Translations under genes and position numbers: made by a program
Notes under the pieces: model-generated
Told to the model about the DNA's origin: nothing
The model's database searches: none
Seen by the model: the letters and a program-made list of their open reading frames with translations, nothing else
Origin: Verrucomicrobiota bacterium
GTDB taxonomy: Bacteria > Verrucomicrobiota > Verrucomicrobiia > Opitutales > Seribacteraceae
Length of the DNA: 64,000 nucleotides
Direction of reading: 5' to 3'
NCBI GenBank assembly: GCA_028343845.1
Contig: JAOLZO010000007.1
Span: forward strand, 12,501-76,500
Shown here: positions 52,883 through 62,676 of the stretch, in pieces
How the letters are laid out: each line of letters opens with the position of its first letter
Position numbering within the stretch: the first letter of the stretch is position 1

Positions 52883-53821
52883 ATGCTCAAGAAGCTCTCG
52901 CTGATTGCCACTTCCGTAATAGCAACCCTTCTGCTTTCCGAGATTGCCGCCAGGTTCATCATCGAGCCAAGATCCTCGGGTTTCGGGACGGGAATCCTAT
53001 CGAAGCAATGGTTTGAGGAAGAAGTGATCTATAATGATCAGGGATACAGGGATTCTGACTTTAACCTCAAGATGCGTGAAAACGCGGTTATCATGGTTGG
53101 GGACAGCTTTACCGAAGGACACGGAGTAAAACATAATGTAAATTTCTTTGCCATTGCAAAAGCCCGATTCCACCACAAGGAATTTTACAATATCGGAAAG
53201 AATGGTGAAAATACCTTTGGGCAAATCAAAAGGTTTTCAGACCTTCTGAATGAGTTCTCCGTAGAACCAACTGATGTCGTCTTTCAATACTTCTTTAACG
53301 ACATAGAATATTTAGAACCTGTCGTCTTTAAACAAACCCATTGGTTGCAATCCCCTGAGTTTGTATCTCTTTCTAACCATTCCGTCCTTTTTGACTACTT
53401 GTATCACCCTTACTTATATGGCACCTTCTCCAATGAATACTCCGATAATCTATTTGCGTCCTTTGAAAATGAAAGTCTTTTCGCAAAACACTTGGAAGAT
53501 ATCCTGAAGATTTATCAATTGGCCAAGAGTTCGGGTGCAACTTTCCATTTCCTTGCATTTCCTAATATTAGCAATGAAAAATGCCTGAGAGATTCTCGTA
53601 ATTCATATATTATGCAATTAGAGGAGTTCTACATGAAGCATTGGTCCAAAGGAGATAGCTGGATAAAAGTATCTGATATGATCTTGAATATGGATTCAGA
53701 CCTAAGAAGAGCCAATAAAGTAGATGCTCACCCTTCGCCCGAAGTTCACTTGGAGATTGGACGAATTTTGGTAGACGCCATTAAGGGCAATGAAAATCAA
53801 TATATTCATTTTTATGATTAA
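52883..53821 (+). CDS. SGNH/GDSL-type hydrolase, membrane anchored
   Basis: The 312-residue protein has an N-terminal hydrophobic segment (residues 5-26). It carries the block I motif MVGDSFTEGHGV with Ser75 as nucleophile, FFNDIEY as the GxND-like block III, and DAHPSPEVH (Asp281, His283) as block V. It would act as an O-acetylesterase or acyltransferase on the surface glycan. Genes of this type often follow the carbamoyltransferase and DUF5989 genes, and here it is intact while those two are degraded. Confidence 0.82.
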   Translation: MLKKLSLIATSVIATLLLSEIAARFIIEPRSSGFGTGILSKQWFEEEVIYNDQGYRDSDFNLKMRENAVIMVGDSFTEGHGVKHNVNFFAIAKARFHHKEFYNIGKNGENTFGQIKRFSDLLNEFSVEPTDVVFQYFFNDIEYLEPVVFKQTHWLQSPEFVSLSNHSVLFDYLYHPYLYGTFSNEYSDNLFASFENESLFAKHLEDILKIYQLAKSSGATFHFLAFPNISNEKCLRDSRNSYIMQLEEFYMKHWSKGDSWIKVSDMILNMDSDLRRANKVDAHPSPEVHLEIGRILVDAIKGNENQYIHFYD

Positions 53822-53838
53822 TCCGGACCGATAATGAC

Positions 53839-54966
53839 TTGAAAACAATTCCTTTCAACAAGCCCTACCTGACCGGACATGAATTCGAGCACATTAGGGA
53901 TGCACACAAACAGGGCCAATTAGCTGGGGATGGTTCATTCACGAAGCTTTGCCACGCTTGGCTAGAAGAAAACACAGGATGTCGAAAAGCGTTGCTAACG
54001 CACTCATGCACCGCCGCGCTCGAGATGTCAGCCATGCTCATCGATATAAATCCTGGAGATGAGATCATCATGCCGTCGTACACTTTCGTATCAACAGCTA
54101 ATGCATTTGCTTTGCGTGGCGCGATACCGGTTTTTGCAGATATTCGTCCAGATACGCTCAATATCGACGAGAACCTGATAGAAAGTCTAATTACCCCTCG
54201 AACAAAAGCGATTGTACCCGTTCATTACGCAGGGGTTTCCTGTGAAATGGATGAAATTCTGGAGATAGCCAAAAAAAATGGTCTTTTTGTTATCGAAGAT
54301 AGTGCTCAAGGAATTTGCTCCTCATTCAAAGGGACCGCGTTAGGGACAATGGGACAGATTGGTTGCCTGAGTTTCCATGAAACAAAAAATATCCACTCAG
54401 GTGAAGGGGGTGCTATTCTAATAAATGATTCAAGTTTAATCGAAAGAGCCGAAATCATAAGGGAAAAGGGAACGGATCGATCTCGTTTTTTTAGGGGTCA
54501 AGTTGATAAATATACTTGGATTGACTTGGGTTCATCTTATTTACCTGGAGAGCTAATAGCTGCCTTTTTATATGCTCAATTAGAAGAATCTTACGAAATA
54601 ACAGAGAGACGCCTAAAAAGTTGGGGGAAATATCATAAAGCTTTCAAAGAACTTGAGAGATGCGGAAAACTGATGAGACCAGTGGTTCCAAGTTACGCAA
54701 ATTCGAATGGTCATATTTACTATATCATTTTAGATGAAACAATTAACCGTGATGCACTAATCGAAAAGTTAAAATTAAAAGGGATCGATACCGTTTTTCA
54801 CTATCAACCTCTGCACCTCTCTCCAACAGGAAAAAAACTCGGACAAACAAAGGGAAATCTTCCTGTAACCGAAGATATTTCTCGCCGAATTTTGAGATTA
54901 CCTCTTTGGATAGGAATGGATGAGCAGCAAAGAGTGATGGAAGGAATCGCAGAAGTGATCATGTGA
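53839..54966 (+). CDS. DegT/DnrJ/EryC1/StrS sugar aminotransferase, RffA/WecE-like
   Basis: The 375-residue PLP enzyme shows PFNKPYLTGHEFEHIRDA, THSCTAALEMSAMLIDINPGDEIIMPSYTFVSTANAFALRGA, Asp154 in VIEDSAQG, and the PLP lysine Lys183 in FHETKNIHSGEGG. These match RffA/WecE, which makes dTDP-4-amino-4,6-dideoxygalactose (Fuc4N) from the 4-keto sugar. An amino sugar is just the acceptor the amino acid-loading cassette upstream would need. Start is TTG at 53839. Confidence 0.92.
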   Translation: MKTIPFNKPYLTGHEFEHIRDAHKQGQLAGDGSFTKLCHAWLEENTGCRKALLTHSCTAALEMSAMLIDINPGDEIIMPSYTFVSTANAFALRGAIPVFADIRPDTLNIDENLIESLITPRTKAIVPVHYAGVSCEMDEILEIAKKNGLFVIEDSAQGICSSFKGTALGTMGQIGCLSFHETKNIHSGEGGAILINDSSLIERAEIIREKGTDRSRFFRGQVDKYTWIDLGSSYLPGELIAAFLYAQLEESYEITERRLKSWGKYHKAFKELERCGKLMRPVVPSYANSNGHIYYIILDETINRDALIEKLKLKGIDTVFHYQPLHLSPTGKKLGQTKGNLPVTEDISRRILRLPLWIGMDEQQRVMEGIAEVIM

Positions 54967-54995
54967 ATACTCATAATGCGCCTTAAATATATCCA

Positions 54996-56231
54996 TTGAA
55001 AATACTCCTGCCAAGTCTCATTAATGATGGGCTTTTTGACTTTCCAGCAAATGCAGGTTGGAAAGAAATATACCAGAAGTATGAAGATGAAGGGGTTGAT
55101 CGAAATCCTATCGTTCATCATTTGGAAGATCACGGAATTTCGCATGTCCAATTTTGGATTAACCACGAACAAGGGCAGAAATCTTGGGCGGATGAACATA
55201 ATGTTAAATATGGTGAGAAATCTTGGTATCTAGATATTTTAGAAGCCCAGATTCTACATGAAAACCCGGATGTCATTTACAATACGACCTTAACCGTCAT
55301 CCCTTACGATTTCATCAGAAAGATAAAGGGGTTACTCAAAAAGCAATGTCTTTGGGTCTGTTTCTACGGAGTAAAAAGAACGGGTGAATATCGTAAGTTC
55401 AGGGAGTACGACCTCTACTTGACCGGTTTTAGAGAATTAGAAAGCGAACTCCGGGCCGAAAATCAAAAAACCATTTTTTTCCCTCACTACTTTGACGACC
55501 GGTATTGCGACAAAAACATGAATGTGAAGAAAGAGATTACGTTCTCATTTCTTGGTTCATTAGCCTATAGATATGATGACCATACCTTCAACGCGCGACG
55601 GAGATTGGTTGAAAGACTGATGGATGAGATGGGGCTACGAGTCTTCTCCCACTTGACCAAAGAACTGAATTGCCCGCGAGAATCATTACGACAAAGATGG
55701 AATGCCCTGCGATGGGAGCTATATCACTTGTTCAATGCCCTTCCCCGCCCTGCCAACTTTCTGTCAAAAGCCCCTATTCTCAATAAAGTAAAGGATTGGG
55801 AAGTTCGCCCCACGCCCGATTTTTTGTTCAACGCCAGGCTAACCAAAAGGGTACAACCACCTAAGTACGGCGAAGATCTCTATAATACTTTGGCTAGTTC
55901 CAAACTAACTTTAAACGTCCATGGTCAAGTTGATGCAAATTTCGGATTAGCTAGATTCGCCGCAGGAAATATTCGGCTCTTCGAGGCAACGGGTGCAGGG
56001 ACTTGCTTGTTGACCGACAACCTCCCTCATATCGAGGATTTCTTCGAGCCTGACAAGGAAATCGTGACCTACGAAAGCCCTAAAGAAGCAAAGGAAAAAG
56101 CCCTTTTTCTGATCAATAACCCAAGCGAATGCTTGGAAATTCAAAAGTGCGGACAAGATCGTGCGTGGAAAGACCACTCATCCTCCACAAGAGCGATGCA
56201 ATTCTCACAAATCTTAAAAGAACATGCCTAA
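54996..56231 (+). CDS. Glycosyltransferase of the CgeB-like (GT1/GT4-type, Glyco_trans_1_2) group
   Basis: The 411-residue protein starts MKILLPSLINDGLF and ends with a Rossmann-type donor domain: SKLTLNVHGQVDANFGLARFAAGNIRLFEATGAGTCLLTDN, then PHIEDFFEPDKEIVTYESPKEAKEKA. This is the pattern of CgeB-like glycosyltransferases. Donor and acceptor are unknown. No membrane segment is seen. Start is TTG at 54996. The 3' end overlaps the next gene by eight bases. Confidence 0.78.
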   Translation: MKILLPSLINDGLFDFPANAGWKEIYQKYEDEGVDRNPIVHHLEDHGISHVQFWINHEQGQKSWADEHNVKYGEKSWYLDILEAQILHENPDVIYNTTLTVIPYDFIRKIKGLLKKQCLWVCFYGVKRTGEYRKFREYDLYLTGFRELESELRAENQKTIFFPHYFDDRYCDKNMNVKKEITFSFLGSLAYRYDDHTFNARRRLVERLMDEMGLRVFSHLTKELNCPRESLRQRWNALRWELYHLFNALPRPANFLSKAPILNKVKDWEVRPTPDFLFNARLTKRVQPPKYGEDLYNTLASSKLTLNVHGQVDANFGLARFAAGNIRLFEATGAGTCLLTDNLPHIEDFFEPDKEIVTYESPKEAKEKALFLINNPSECLEIQKCGQDRAWKDHSSSTRAMQFSQILKEHA

Positions 56232-57285
56232 GAACAAGAAGGTTCTAATCACCGGATGCGCTGGCTTCATAGGAAGCCATCTAAGCGAAGCTTGCTTAAG
56301 AGAAGGGCATCAGGTTTACGGATTGGATAACCTCTCACGAAAAGGGACTGAGCTAAATCTTCATTATCTTGAATCGCTGCAATCCTCGTCCTTTCACTTC
56401 CAGAAACTCGATTTGCTAAAGGAGGACGAATTGTATCAATTCTTCATCGATAAAGGACCCTTCGAATGGATCGCTCACGAAGCAGGTCAAGTCGCGGTCA
56501 CAACGAGTTTGGAAGACCCTCTTTCTGATTTTAAATCCAACGCCCAGGGAACTCTTCACCTTTTGGAAGCCATCCGAAATCATTCCCCCAAGTCCAGACT
56601 TATCTATGCATCGACCAACAAGGTATACGGGGAACTGAGAAACCTTGAGGTAGTCGAGGAAGAAAACCGGTACTCTTTCTCGGGTTCGTCTCGGGGAGTA
56701 GGCGAAGACATGCCCTTGGACTTTCATTCGCCCTATGGATGTTCAAAGGGTACGGCAGACCAGTATGTTTGCGATTACGCTCGCTCTTTTGGCATAGAAG
56801 CCACGGCATTCCGGCAATCGTGCATTTATGGCACTCGGCAATTCGGCCTTGAGGACCAAGGGTGGGTTGCGTGGTTTCTCATCGCCACTGCCCTTCGCAA
56901 GAACATTACTGTTTTCGGCAACGGCAAGCAAGTGCGTGATCTGCTTTGGATTGAAGACTTGTGCTCCATTTACCTCAAGTGCTGGCAATGCGAGGAATTC
57001 CCCAAAGGCCAAGCATTCAACGTTGGCGGGGGGAAGGAGAATACCCTTTCTCTTCTCGAGCTTTTTGGATTACTTGAGAAAATGAATATTCCGGAGGTCG
57101 AACGTGCCTTTGGCTCTTGGCGCAAGGGCGATCAAAAGATTTTCTATTCAGACAACTCAAAGGCTGAGGATAAGCTTGCATGGAAACCAGCTACCTCGCC
57201 GGAGGAAGGGATTCGCAAACTATGGAACTGGATCAACGACAACCTGTCCTCGATAGAGAAAGCGCTTAAGGAAAACCCTCATTAA
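56224..57285 (+). CDS. NAD-dependent sugar epimerase/dehydratase, CDP-paratose 2-epimerase-like
   Basis: The 353-residue extended SDR has VLITGCAGFIGSHLSEA, LDNLSRKG, a HEAGQVAVTTSLEDPLSDFKSNAQGTLHLLEA segment and STNKVYG as in CDP-paratose/tyvelose 2-epimerases, then the YGCSK catalytic motif. RDLLWIEDL and FNVGGG complete the family pattern. The Q-V-A-V-T-T-S element is typical of RfbE-like proteins. The exact nucleotide sugar is not predictable. Its stop overlaps the ATT start of the following glycosyltransferase. Confidence 0.85.
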   Translation: MPKNKKVLITGCAGFIGSHLSEACLREGHQVYGLDNLSRKGTELNLHYLESLQSSSFHFQKLDLLKEDELYQFFIDKGPFEWIAHEAGQVAVTTSLEDPLSDFKSNAQGTLHLLEAIRNHSPKSRLIYASTNKVYGELRNLEVVEEENRYSFSGSSRGVGEDMPLDFHSPYGCSKGTADQYVCDYARSFGIEATAFRQSCIYGTRQFGLEDQGWVAWFLIATALRKNITVFGNGKQVRDLLWIEDLCSIYLKCWQCEEFPKGQAFNVGGGKENTLSLLELFGLLEKMNIPEVERAFGSWRKGDQKIFYSDNSKAEDKLAWKPATSPEEGIRKLWNWINDNLSSIEKALKENPH

Positions 57286-58486
57286 TATTTGTTTCGCAAC
57301 CCCCTGCTATCAACTGGATAACCTTCCCACCGGCGGTCTGCCGATCCATTACCAAAAGCTCGCCCGCAGCCTCTCGGATCGGGGACATCAGGTCACCGTA
57401 CTTTACGCGGACCGCTTTGGCTCTCATGCCGAGCCATTTAAGAGCGCTCAATTGAATTTCATCCCCCTAAAGTTTCCGTTCCCCAAGATATTGCACGCTC
57501 CCGTCCTTTCCCGAGCGCTCAGAATCTTGGGCTTATCCGAAAAAGTCCGCTTCAAACAGGATAGCAAAGTCATTTCCCGCTCACTGCGGAGGCTTCAAGC
57601 AAACCAACCGTTTGACGTTATCGAGAGCCCGAACAATGGAGCATGCTTCGACCAGTACAATTTCCGCAGGTCAAGAAGTTGTATTCGAATTGCGACCACG
57701 GATAAGGAACACTCTGAAATCAACGGGACTACCCCCACTCCCTATCTTGATAATCTTTTCAAAGCGGAGGGAAGAACATTTGGCAAATGCCCGAATCTCG
57801 TCACCCACACCTTTGCGCATAGAGATAACATTTGCACCGAATACAACTTGCCGGCTGAAAAGTTCACGATCATTCCTTTGTCCGTGAGAATCCCTTCTGA
57901 GGACGAACTCTCACATGAAAGGAATCATACCCGGCCAAAGGTTCTTTTCGTGGGTCGCTTCGAAGAGAGAAAAGGCATCGATATAGTCTTAAGCTTGATA
58001 CCTCGGATTTTGGCACAGGAACCCGATGTGGAATTTCGCCTTGTAGGGTCAGACCCCAAGAAATATTACGAGAAAAAGTTTGTTTCCCAACATCCTGAAA
58101 TCTCGAATCAAGTATTCTTCGTCGGAGAAAAACGGGGACAAGAATTGGAGCAGGAATACAAGAATTGCACACTTTTCATCGCTCCCTCAAGATATGAATC
58201 CTTTGGGTTGATCTATGCAGAGGCTATGAGTTTTGGGAAACCGGCGATTGGCACTCGAATCGGGGGAATTCCCGAGGTCATTGAAGATCAAATCAGCGGG
58301 TTGCTCTGCAACAACGAAAGCACTGAGGAGTTCTCCGAGGCCGTGCTCCGGTTGCTGCGAGATGAGAACTCAAGGATCAAGATGGGGGCAGCGGCACGCA
58401 AAAGAGCAATGAAATGCTTCGATTTCGATAATCTTGTTATCGAAACTGAAAAATATTACACCAAAATCTCCGGACGGAGCCGTTAA
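57281..58486 (+). CDS. GT4 glycosyltransferase with apparent ATT start codon
   Basis: The first ATG, GTG or TTG in frame is 57452, but the 57 codons before it plainly encode a GT4 N-terminus: ICFATPCYQLDNLPTGGLPIH, then YQKLARSLSDRGHQVTVLYADR. The frame is open back to a stop at 57254. I therefore start at ATT 57281, which overlaps the epimerase stop (ATTAA), giving 401 residues. The C-terminal part has LFVGRFEERKGIDIVL, FVGEKRG, and the donor motif SRYESFGLIYAEAMSFGKPAIGTRIGGIPEVI. It probably adds one sugar of the repeat unit. Confidence 0.82.
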   Translation: MNICFATPCYQLDNLPTGGLPIHYQKLARSLSDRGHQVTVLYADRFGSHAEPFKSAQLNFIPLKFPFPKILHAPVLSRALRILGLSEKVRFKQDSKVISRSLRRLQANQPFDVIESPNNGACFDQYNFRRSRSCIRIATTDKEHSEINGTTPTPYLDNLFKAEGRTFGKCPNLVTHTFAHRDNICTEYNLPAEKFTIIPLSVRIPSEDELSHERNHTRPKVLFVGRFEERKGIDIVLSLIPRILAQEPDVEFRLVGSDPKKYYEKKFVSQHPEISNQVFFVGEKRGQELEQEYKNCTLFIAPSRYESFGLIYAEAMSFGKPAIGTRIGGIPEVIEDQISGLLCNNESTEEFSEAVLRLLRDENSRIKMGAAARKRAMKCFDFDNLVIETEKYYTKISGRSR

Positions 58487-58488
58487 AT

Positions 58489-59667
58489 TTGAAGATTTGC
58501 CTAATCATTGACCTACCCGGAATTGGCGGAGCCTCCATTGCTGCAAACAGAACTCTGGATGCAGTGGAACAGATTGCCGAACCAAGCATGATCGCATCCG
58601 ATTTCGATCAGTCGGCAAAAACTCCCTCCTTTTGCCTGCAACCTGGCAAAAAGTTTAAGACCTTCGAGCTTTTCGCAAGCAGAATGCTTCCTGTCAGCTT
58701 ATACCTCAAGCTTAGGGATCTGGAACTGAAGAGACAATTAAGCAAAATTCTAAATCGGATTAAGCCTGACATAGTTAATTTTCACAACATTCATAGCGCA
58801 GGTTGGCCAATTGATCTTGTCGCAAACGCATTGAAGTATGCTCCCGTCGTTTGGACTCTCCACGATTGCTGGAGCTTTCTTGGCACTTATTACCCAACTC
58901 ACGCCCCGTTGCCTGACGAAAGGACACTTGGAAAACTAAAGGCAACCTGGGCTTCCTTAAGAAAAGGTAAAAGTCCCCATTCACTTTCGGCACTAACACC
59001 CTCCGCATGGATGCAGAACCAAGCATCATCATCTTTTTGGGAAGGAAACCTCGTCAAGACTATCCACAATCCGATTCCCGAATCTTTCTTCAAAGACCGA
59101 GATCGCAAGGCTTGTAAAAAGGCGCTGGGATTGAGTCAGGAAAAACCAGTGATTCTTTGTGTTGCAGGTAATTTGGATGAGGAAAGAAAGGGAGGTACAA
59201 CCCTCAAAAAGATCCTTTCCTCAAGCCTACCTGATCTTGCTCAGTTCGTTCTAATCGGAAATGGCAAAGGTTATGAAAACTCGGACCGTACAAGAATCAA
59301 CTGTTTGGGATTCGTCCGGGACGAAACGACCATGCAGATCGCATACCATGCCGCCGACCTGCTTTTACACCCTGCCCCGATTGACAACTTGCCCAATACA
59401 GTCTCGGAATCCATGAGTTGCGGGACACCCGTTGTGGCATTCGACACTGGTGGTTTGCCCGAAATGGTCATTCCTGAAAAGAGCGGGTGGCTCGTTCAGG
59501 AAATAAACAGCGAATCCATTGTCCGAGAATTAGGTTCCATCATCAAATCCAGAGCCTATGAAAATTTGCCGGAAAGTACCCGTCAAACCGCGTTCGAGCT
59601 TTTCCATCACAAAGAAATCGCCCAAAGCTACAAAAATCATTTTCAACTGGTAAAAAACCAAGGATGA
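58489..59667 (+). CDS. GT4 glycosyltransferase
   Basis: The 392-residue protein begins MKICLIIDLPGIGGASIAANRTL, has DIVNFHNIHSAGWPIDL and VVWTLHDCWSFLGTYYP in the acceptor domain, and the donor motif in HPAPIDNLPNTVSESMSCGTPVVAFDTGGLPEMV. This is the layout of WcaK/WbaZ-like GT4 enzymes (mannosyl- or galactosyltransferases), but the sugar is unknown. Start is TTG at 58489, 2 bases after the previous stop. It overlaps the next gene by four bases. Confidence 0.92.
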   Translation: MKICLIIDLPGIGGASIAANRTLDAVEQIAEPSMIASDFDQSAKTPSFCLQPGKKFKTFELFASRMLPVSLYLKLRDLELKRQLSKILNRIKPDIVNFHNIHSAGWPIDLVANALKYAPVVWTLHDCWSFLGTYYPTHAPLPDERTLGKLKATWASLRKGKSPHSLSALTPSAWMQNQASSSFWEGNLVKTIHNPIPESFFKDRDRKACKKALGLSQEKPVILCVAGNLDEERKGGTTLKKILSSSLPDLAQFVLIGNGKGYENSDRTRINCLGFVRDETTMQIAYHAADLLLHPAPIDNLPNTVSESMSCGTPVVAFDTGGLPEMVIPEKSGWLVQEINSESIVRELGSIIKSRAYENLPESTRQTAFELFHHKEIAQSYKNHFQLVKNQG

Positions 59668-60371
59668 TCGAATTGGAAAAGAATCTAGGGCTTGCCAATT
59701 CTGATTGGCTCATGAGTACCCGTGAAAAACTTGGTCTGATCGGGTTGCTAGAGTTGTTAAAGCCAAAAACCGTCCTCGAATTCGGCTACCACCGCGGAGG
59801 CGCCACCAAATGGTTATCAAAATATTCCGAATCATTAATCACAGTTGATGTAAATGAATTCGTCGGACAAGCGGAAGATGATTTTCCTAATGTAAAATCA
59901 TGGAACTGCCCTACGCAAGAAGCGGTAAAGCGAATCAAGGACGAATCGCTTCAGTTCGATCTCGCGATCGTTGATGCCGATCATTCACGAAAAGCAGTTG
60001 CTTCAGATGTTCGCGGTCTCCTGGATCATGCCAATCTCATCCTGATGCATGACAGTTGCAATCCGAATTGCCGCAAGGGGATGAAAGATGCCCTAAAGAA
60101 CCAAACTTCCCATGGATACTATTTAGATTTCATTACTTCCGTATCCAAGCACGATGGTCTTTGGGGTGGACTCGGTTTGGCTTACCGATCTGAGAATCCC
60201 GGCCTGGTCAATGAGTTTGAAGGTGAAGTATCGCCCTATCCCATGCTCGCCTTGCAAAATGCGATGAGGCTCAACCACAAGATAAAATCACTCCTTTCAC
60301 GCCTGAACGATAGAATCCAAATCTTCAAAAACAAAGGAAAAGTAATTGGTGGAAAAATACGTGGTCGCTGA
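59664..60371 (+). CDS. Class I SAM methyltransferase (Methyltransf_24-type)
   Basis: The 235-residue protein has TVLEFGYHRGGATKWLSKY as the SAM-binding loop, a VDVNEFVG acidic motif, FDLAIVDADHSRKAVASDV and LILMHDSCNP, which together fit the Methyltransf_24 or cephalosporin-hydroxylase-like group. It probably O-methylates a sugar of the glycan. A C-terminal basic tail (KIKSLLSRLNDRIQIFKNKG) is present. ATGA overlap with the upstream GT4 gene. Confidence 0.78.
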   Translation: MIELEKNLGLANSDWLMSTREKLGLIGLLELLKPKTVLEFGYHRGGATKWLSKYSESLITVDVNEFVGQAEDDFPNVKSWNCPTQEAVKRIKDESLQFDLAIVDADHSRKAVASDVRGLLDHANLILMHDSCNPNCRKGMKDALKNQTSHGYYLDFITSVSKHDGLWGGLGLAYRSENPGLVNEFEGEVSPYPMLALQNAMRLNHKIKSLLSRLNDRIQIFKNKGKVIGGKIRGR

Positions 60372-60452
60372 AGAGTCTAAATGGGGCAAATCCCGCCCAA
60401 TCAAATTGTTAGAAACCTATGCATGCGGCATGGAAGCCGATATGATTAAGCT

Positions 60453-61502
60453 ATGAAAATTCTCGTGACAGGATCATCCGGACTAATCGGGTCGGAGGTG
60501 TGCTGCTACTTTGGCCAACGAGGGCATCAAATACACGGTATAGACAATAACCAAAGGGCTATATTTTTTGGTCCGCAAGGAGACACTAAATGGCGACTTT
60601 CGGAACTGACCAAGTCACTGCCCTCCTTCACTCATCACGAGACTGATATTCGGGATCGCGAAAAGGTACTCGATCTAGTCAAAGGTCTCAAAATAGACGC
60701 CATCGTGCATACCGCCGCGCAACCATCTCATGACAAGGCCGCGTCGATTCCATTCGAAGATTTCGACACGAATGCAGTCGGAACTTTAAACCTGTTGGAA
60801 GCAGCGAGACGGTTTTGCCCCGAAGCTCCTTTTGTCCACATGTCAACCAACAAGGTCTATGGAGATGGGCCAAATCGGATCGAACTCTTGGAAAAGGCAA
60901 CAAGATGGGAGTTTGCCGACCCGGAATATAAGGATGGAATATCCGAGTTATTCTCGATCGATCAGTGCAAGCATTCGCTTTTTGGCGCATCGAAAGTTGC
61001 AGCCGACATTATGGTCCAGGAATATGGAAGATATTTTGAAATGCCTACCGTTTGCCTTCGTGGAGGATGCCTGACCGGGCCATCTCACTCTGGAGTGGAA
61101 CTGCATGGTTTCCTGAGTTACTTGGTGAAATGTAATTTAGAGGGAGGGACTTACAATATATTCGGGTACAAGGGAAAACAAGTTCGCGACAATATACATT
61201 CGGAAGATGTTGCGAGCTTCATAGATTTGTTCATCCAAGCGCCTCGTTCCGGAGAAGTATATAACATAGGCGGAGGCAAGCAGAATTCATGTTCAATTCT
61301 CGAAGCCTTTGAAATTTGCGAAAAACATTCAGGCAAAACACAAAATTACACATACTCGGATGCCAATCGCATAGGTGATCACATTTGTTATTACAGTGAC
61401 CTCAACAAACTTTATCAACACTATCCTAAATTCGAGATAAAACATTCTCTAAACAGCACAATCGAACAAATTGTGGAGACGGGGAAGGAGAGAAATAGTT
61501 AA
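60453..61502 (+). CDS. NAD-dependent sugar epimerase, CDP-tyvelose/paratose epimerase-like
   Basis: The 349-residue extended SDR has [68 protein letters not shown], and [16 protein letters not shown] (here FGASK replaces YxxxK). The ending has [18 protein letters not shown] and [12 protein letters not shown]. It belongs with RfbE-like 2-epimerases, as does the gene at 56224, though the two are only distantly similar. The Tyr of YxxxK appears to be Phe in the segment I read, which should affect catalysis if the alignment is right. Confidence 0.85.
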   Translation: MKILVTGSSGLIGSEVCCYFGQRGHQIHGIDNNQRAIFFGPQGDTKWRLSELTKSLPSFTHHETDIRDREKVLDLVKGLKIDAIVHTAAQPSHDKAASIPFEDFDTNAVGTLNLLEAARRFCPEAPFVHMSTNKVYGDGPNRIELLEKATRWEFADPEYKDGISELFSIDQCKHSLFGASKVAADIMVQEYGRYFEMPTVCLRGGCLTGPSHSGVELHGFLSYLVKCNLEGGTYNIFGYKGKQVRDNIHSEDVASFIDLFIQAPRSGEVYNIGGGKQNSCSILEAFEICEKHSGKTQNYTYSDANRIGDHICYYSDLNKLYQHYPKFEIKHSLNSTIEQIVETGKERNS

Positions 61503-61528
61503 ATAGACTCAAGTGTCTTAAGGGAGAA

Positions 61529-62674
61529 TTGAACACGACAAAAGAAATTCTACTTGTAACTGAAACTCCACCGGGGACGCCCAATGGTTTCGGCGTCACG
61601 CTTGATACTCTATTCAAGGATTTAGATCCTGACGTTATCTTTACAGATGCGGAATTCAGGGATCATGGTGATCAAAAGGGATACCAACTTGCTCAGATCC
61701 CCTTCCATCGCTCCAAAAAATATTTATTAAGTCTATTAATCGGCAAGACACCAGAATGGAGAGGCATATTTTCGAGGTTGTGGGTCAGCAAACACATAAA
61801 AAAGAAATATGATTTCATATATTCATTTGTTTATTCCTCATCATGCCTGAAATACGGCAATTGGTTGGCAAAGAGGTTTAATTCCGAACATATCGTACAC
61901 ATAGCTGACCATTCTCCGGAGTTTTTTGAAGACAAAGAATGCATCAGCATAATAAAAAGTGCTAAAAAAAGAATCACCATTGGAAACAATATGAGGGATT
62001 CATATCAGGATTTCTATAAACTCGATGACTTTCAGGTATTACATAATGGAGTAGACAGTAATGAAATTCCTGTTGATTTTGATAGCAGAGGTGAATTCGG
62101 TGCGGAAAACCCATTCAAGTTACTTTTTTTAGGTAGCTTATTTGAAAACCTGCACACTGAATGTATCGAAGACGTCTGTGAGGCTGTTCAACAATTATCA
62201 TCAAACGGTCACCACATAAAATTTGATATATATGGTCAAATAGTTCCCGACAATATGCTAAATCATTATATCGACAATCAGTCGGTTCGATATAATGGGT
62301 GCATCCCGTCAAGCGAACGGTTCAGTTTGATGGAAAAGTACGACTGTTTAATCGTTCCCTCTTCTTTTAACAGGGAAAAGTCACATTCATACAGTTATTC
62401 TATTCCCACTAAACTGCCCGAGGTTCTCTCTAGCGGTCTGCCTGTTCTAATTTACGGCCCAAAAATTATGGAAGCGCATAGGTTTTGCACGCGCCTTGAT
62501 GCTGGTGACAAAATATCAGAAAGGTCCATTGATGCTCTTCGGGAGTATTTCGTCAGAACGATGGAAAACTATAACGAAATCAGAAGAAACTCGGGGAAAT
62601 TGGCAATAAAGATCAAGGAAGATTTCTCAGGCAACTCCGTACGTACGAAACTAGTTCATATTCTAGGCCAATAA
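61529..62674 (+). CDS. GT4-type glycosyltransferase
   Basis: The 381-residue protein has an N-terminal acceptor domain (ILLVTETPPGTPNGFGVTLDTLF) and a GT4-like C-terminal half: VLHNGVDSNEIPVDF, LLFLGSLFENLHTECIEDV, FDIYGQIV, and LIVPSSFNREKSHSYSYSIPTKLPEVLSSGLPVLIYG. The usual ExGxxxxE motif is degenerate (PTKLPEVLSSGLP), as in some GT4 branches. Donor and acceptor are unknown. Start is TTG at 61529. Confidence 0.78.
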   Translation: MNTTKEILLVTETPPGTPNGFGVTLDTLFKDLDPDVIFTDAEFRDHGDQKGYQLAQIPFHRSKKYLLSLLIGKTPEWRGIFSRLWVSKHIKKKYDFIYSFVYSSSCLKYGNWLAKRFNSEHIVHIADHSPEFFEDKECISIIKSAKKRITIGNNMRDSYQDFYKLDDFQVLHNGVDSNEIPVDFDSRGEFGAENPFKLLFLGSLFENLHTECIEDVCEAVQQLSSNGHHIKFDIYGQIVPDNMLNHYIDNQSVRYNGCIPSSERFSLMEKYDCLIVPSSFNREKSHSYSYSIPTKLPEVLSSGLPVLIYGPKIMEAHRFCTRLDAGDKISERSIDALREYFVRTMENYNEIRRNSGKLAIKIKEDFSGNSVRTKLVHILGQ

Positions 62675-62676
62675 CC

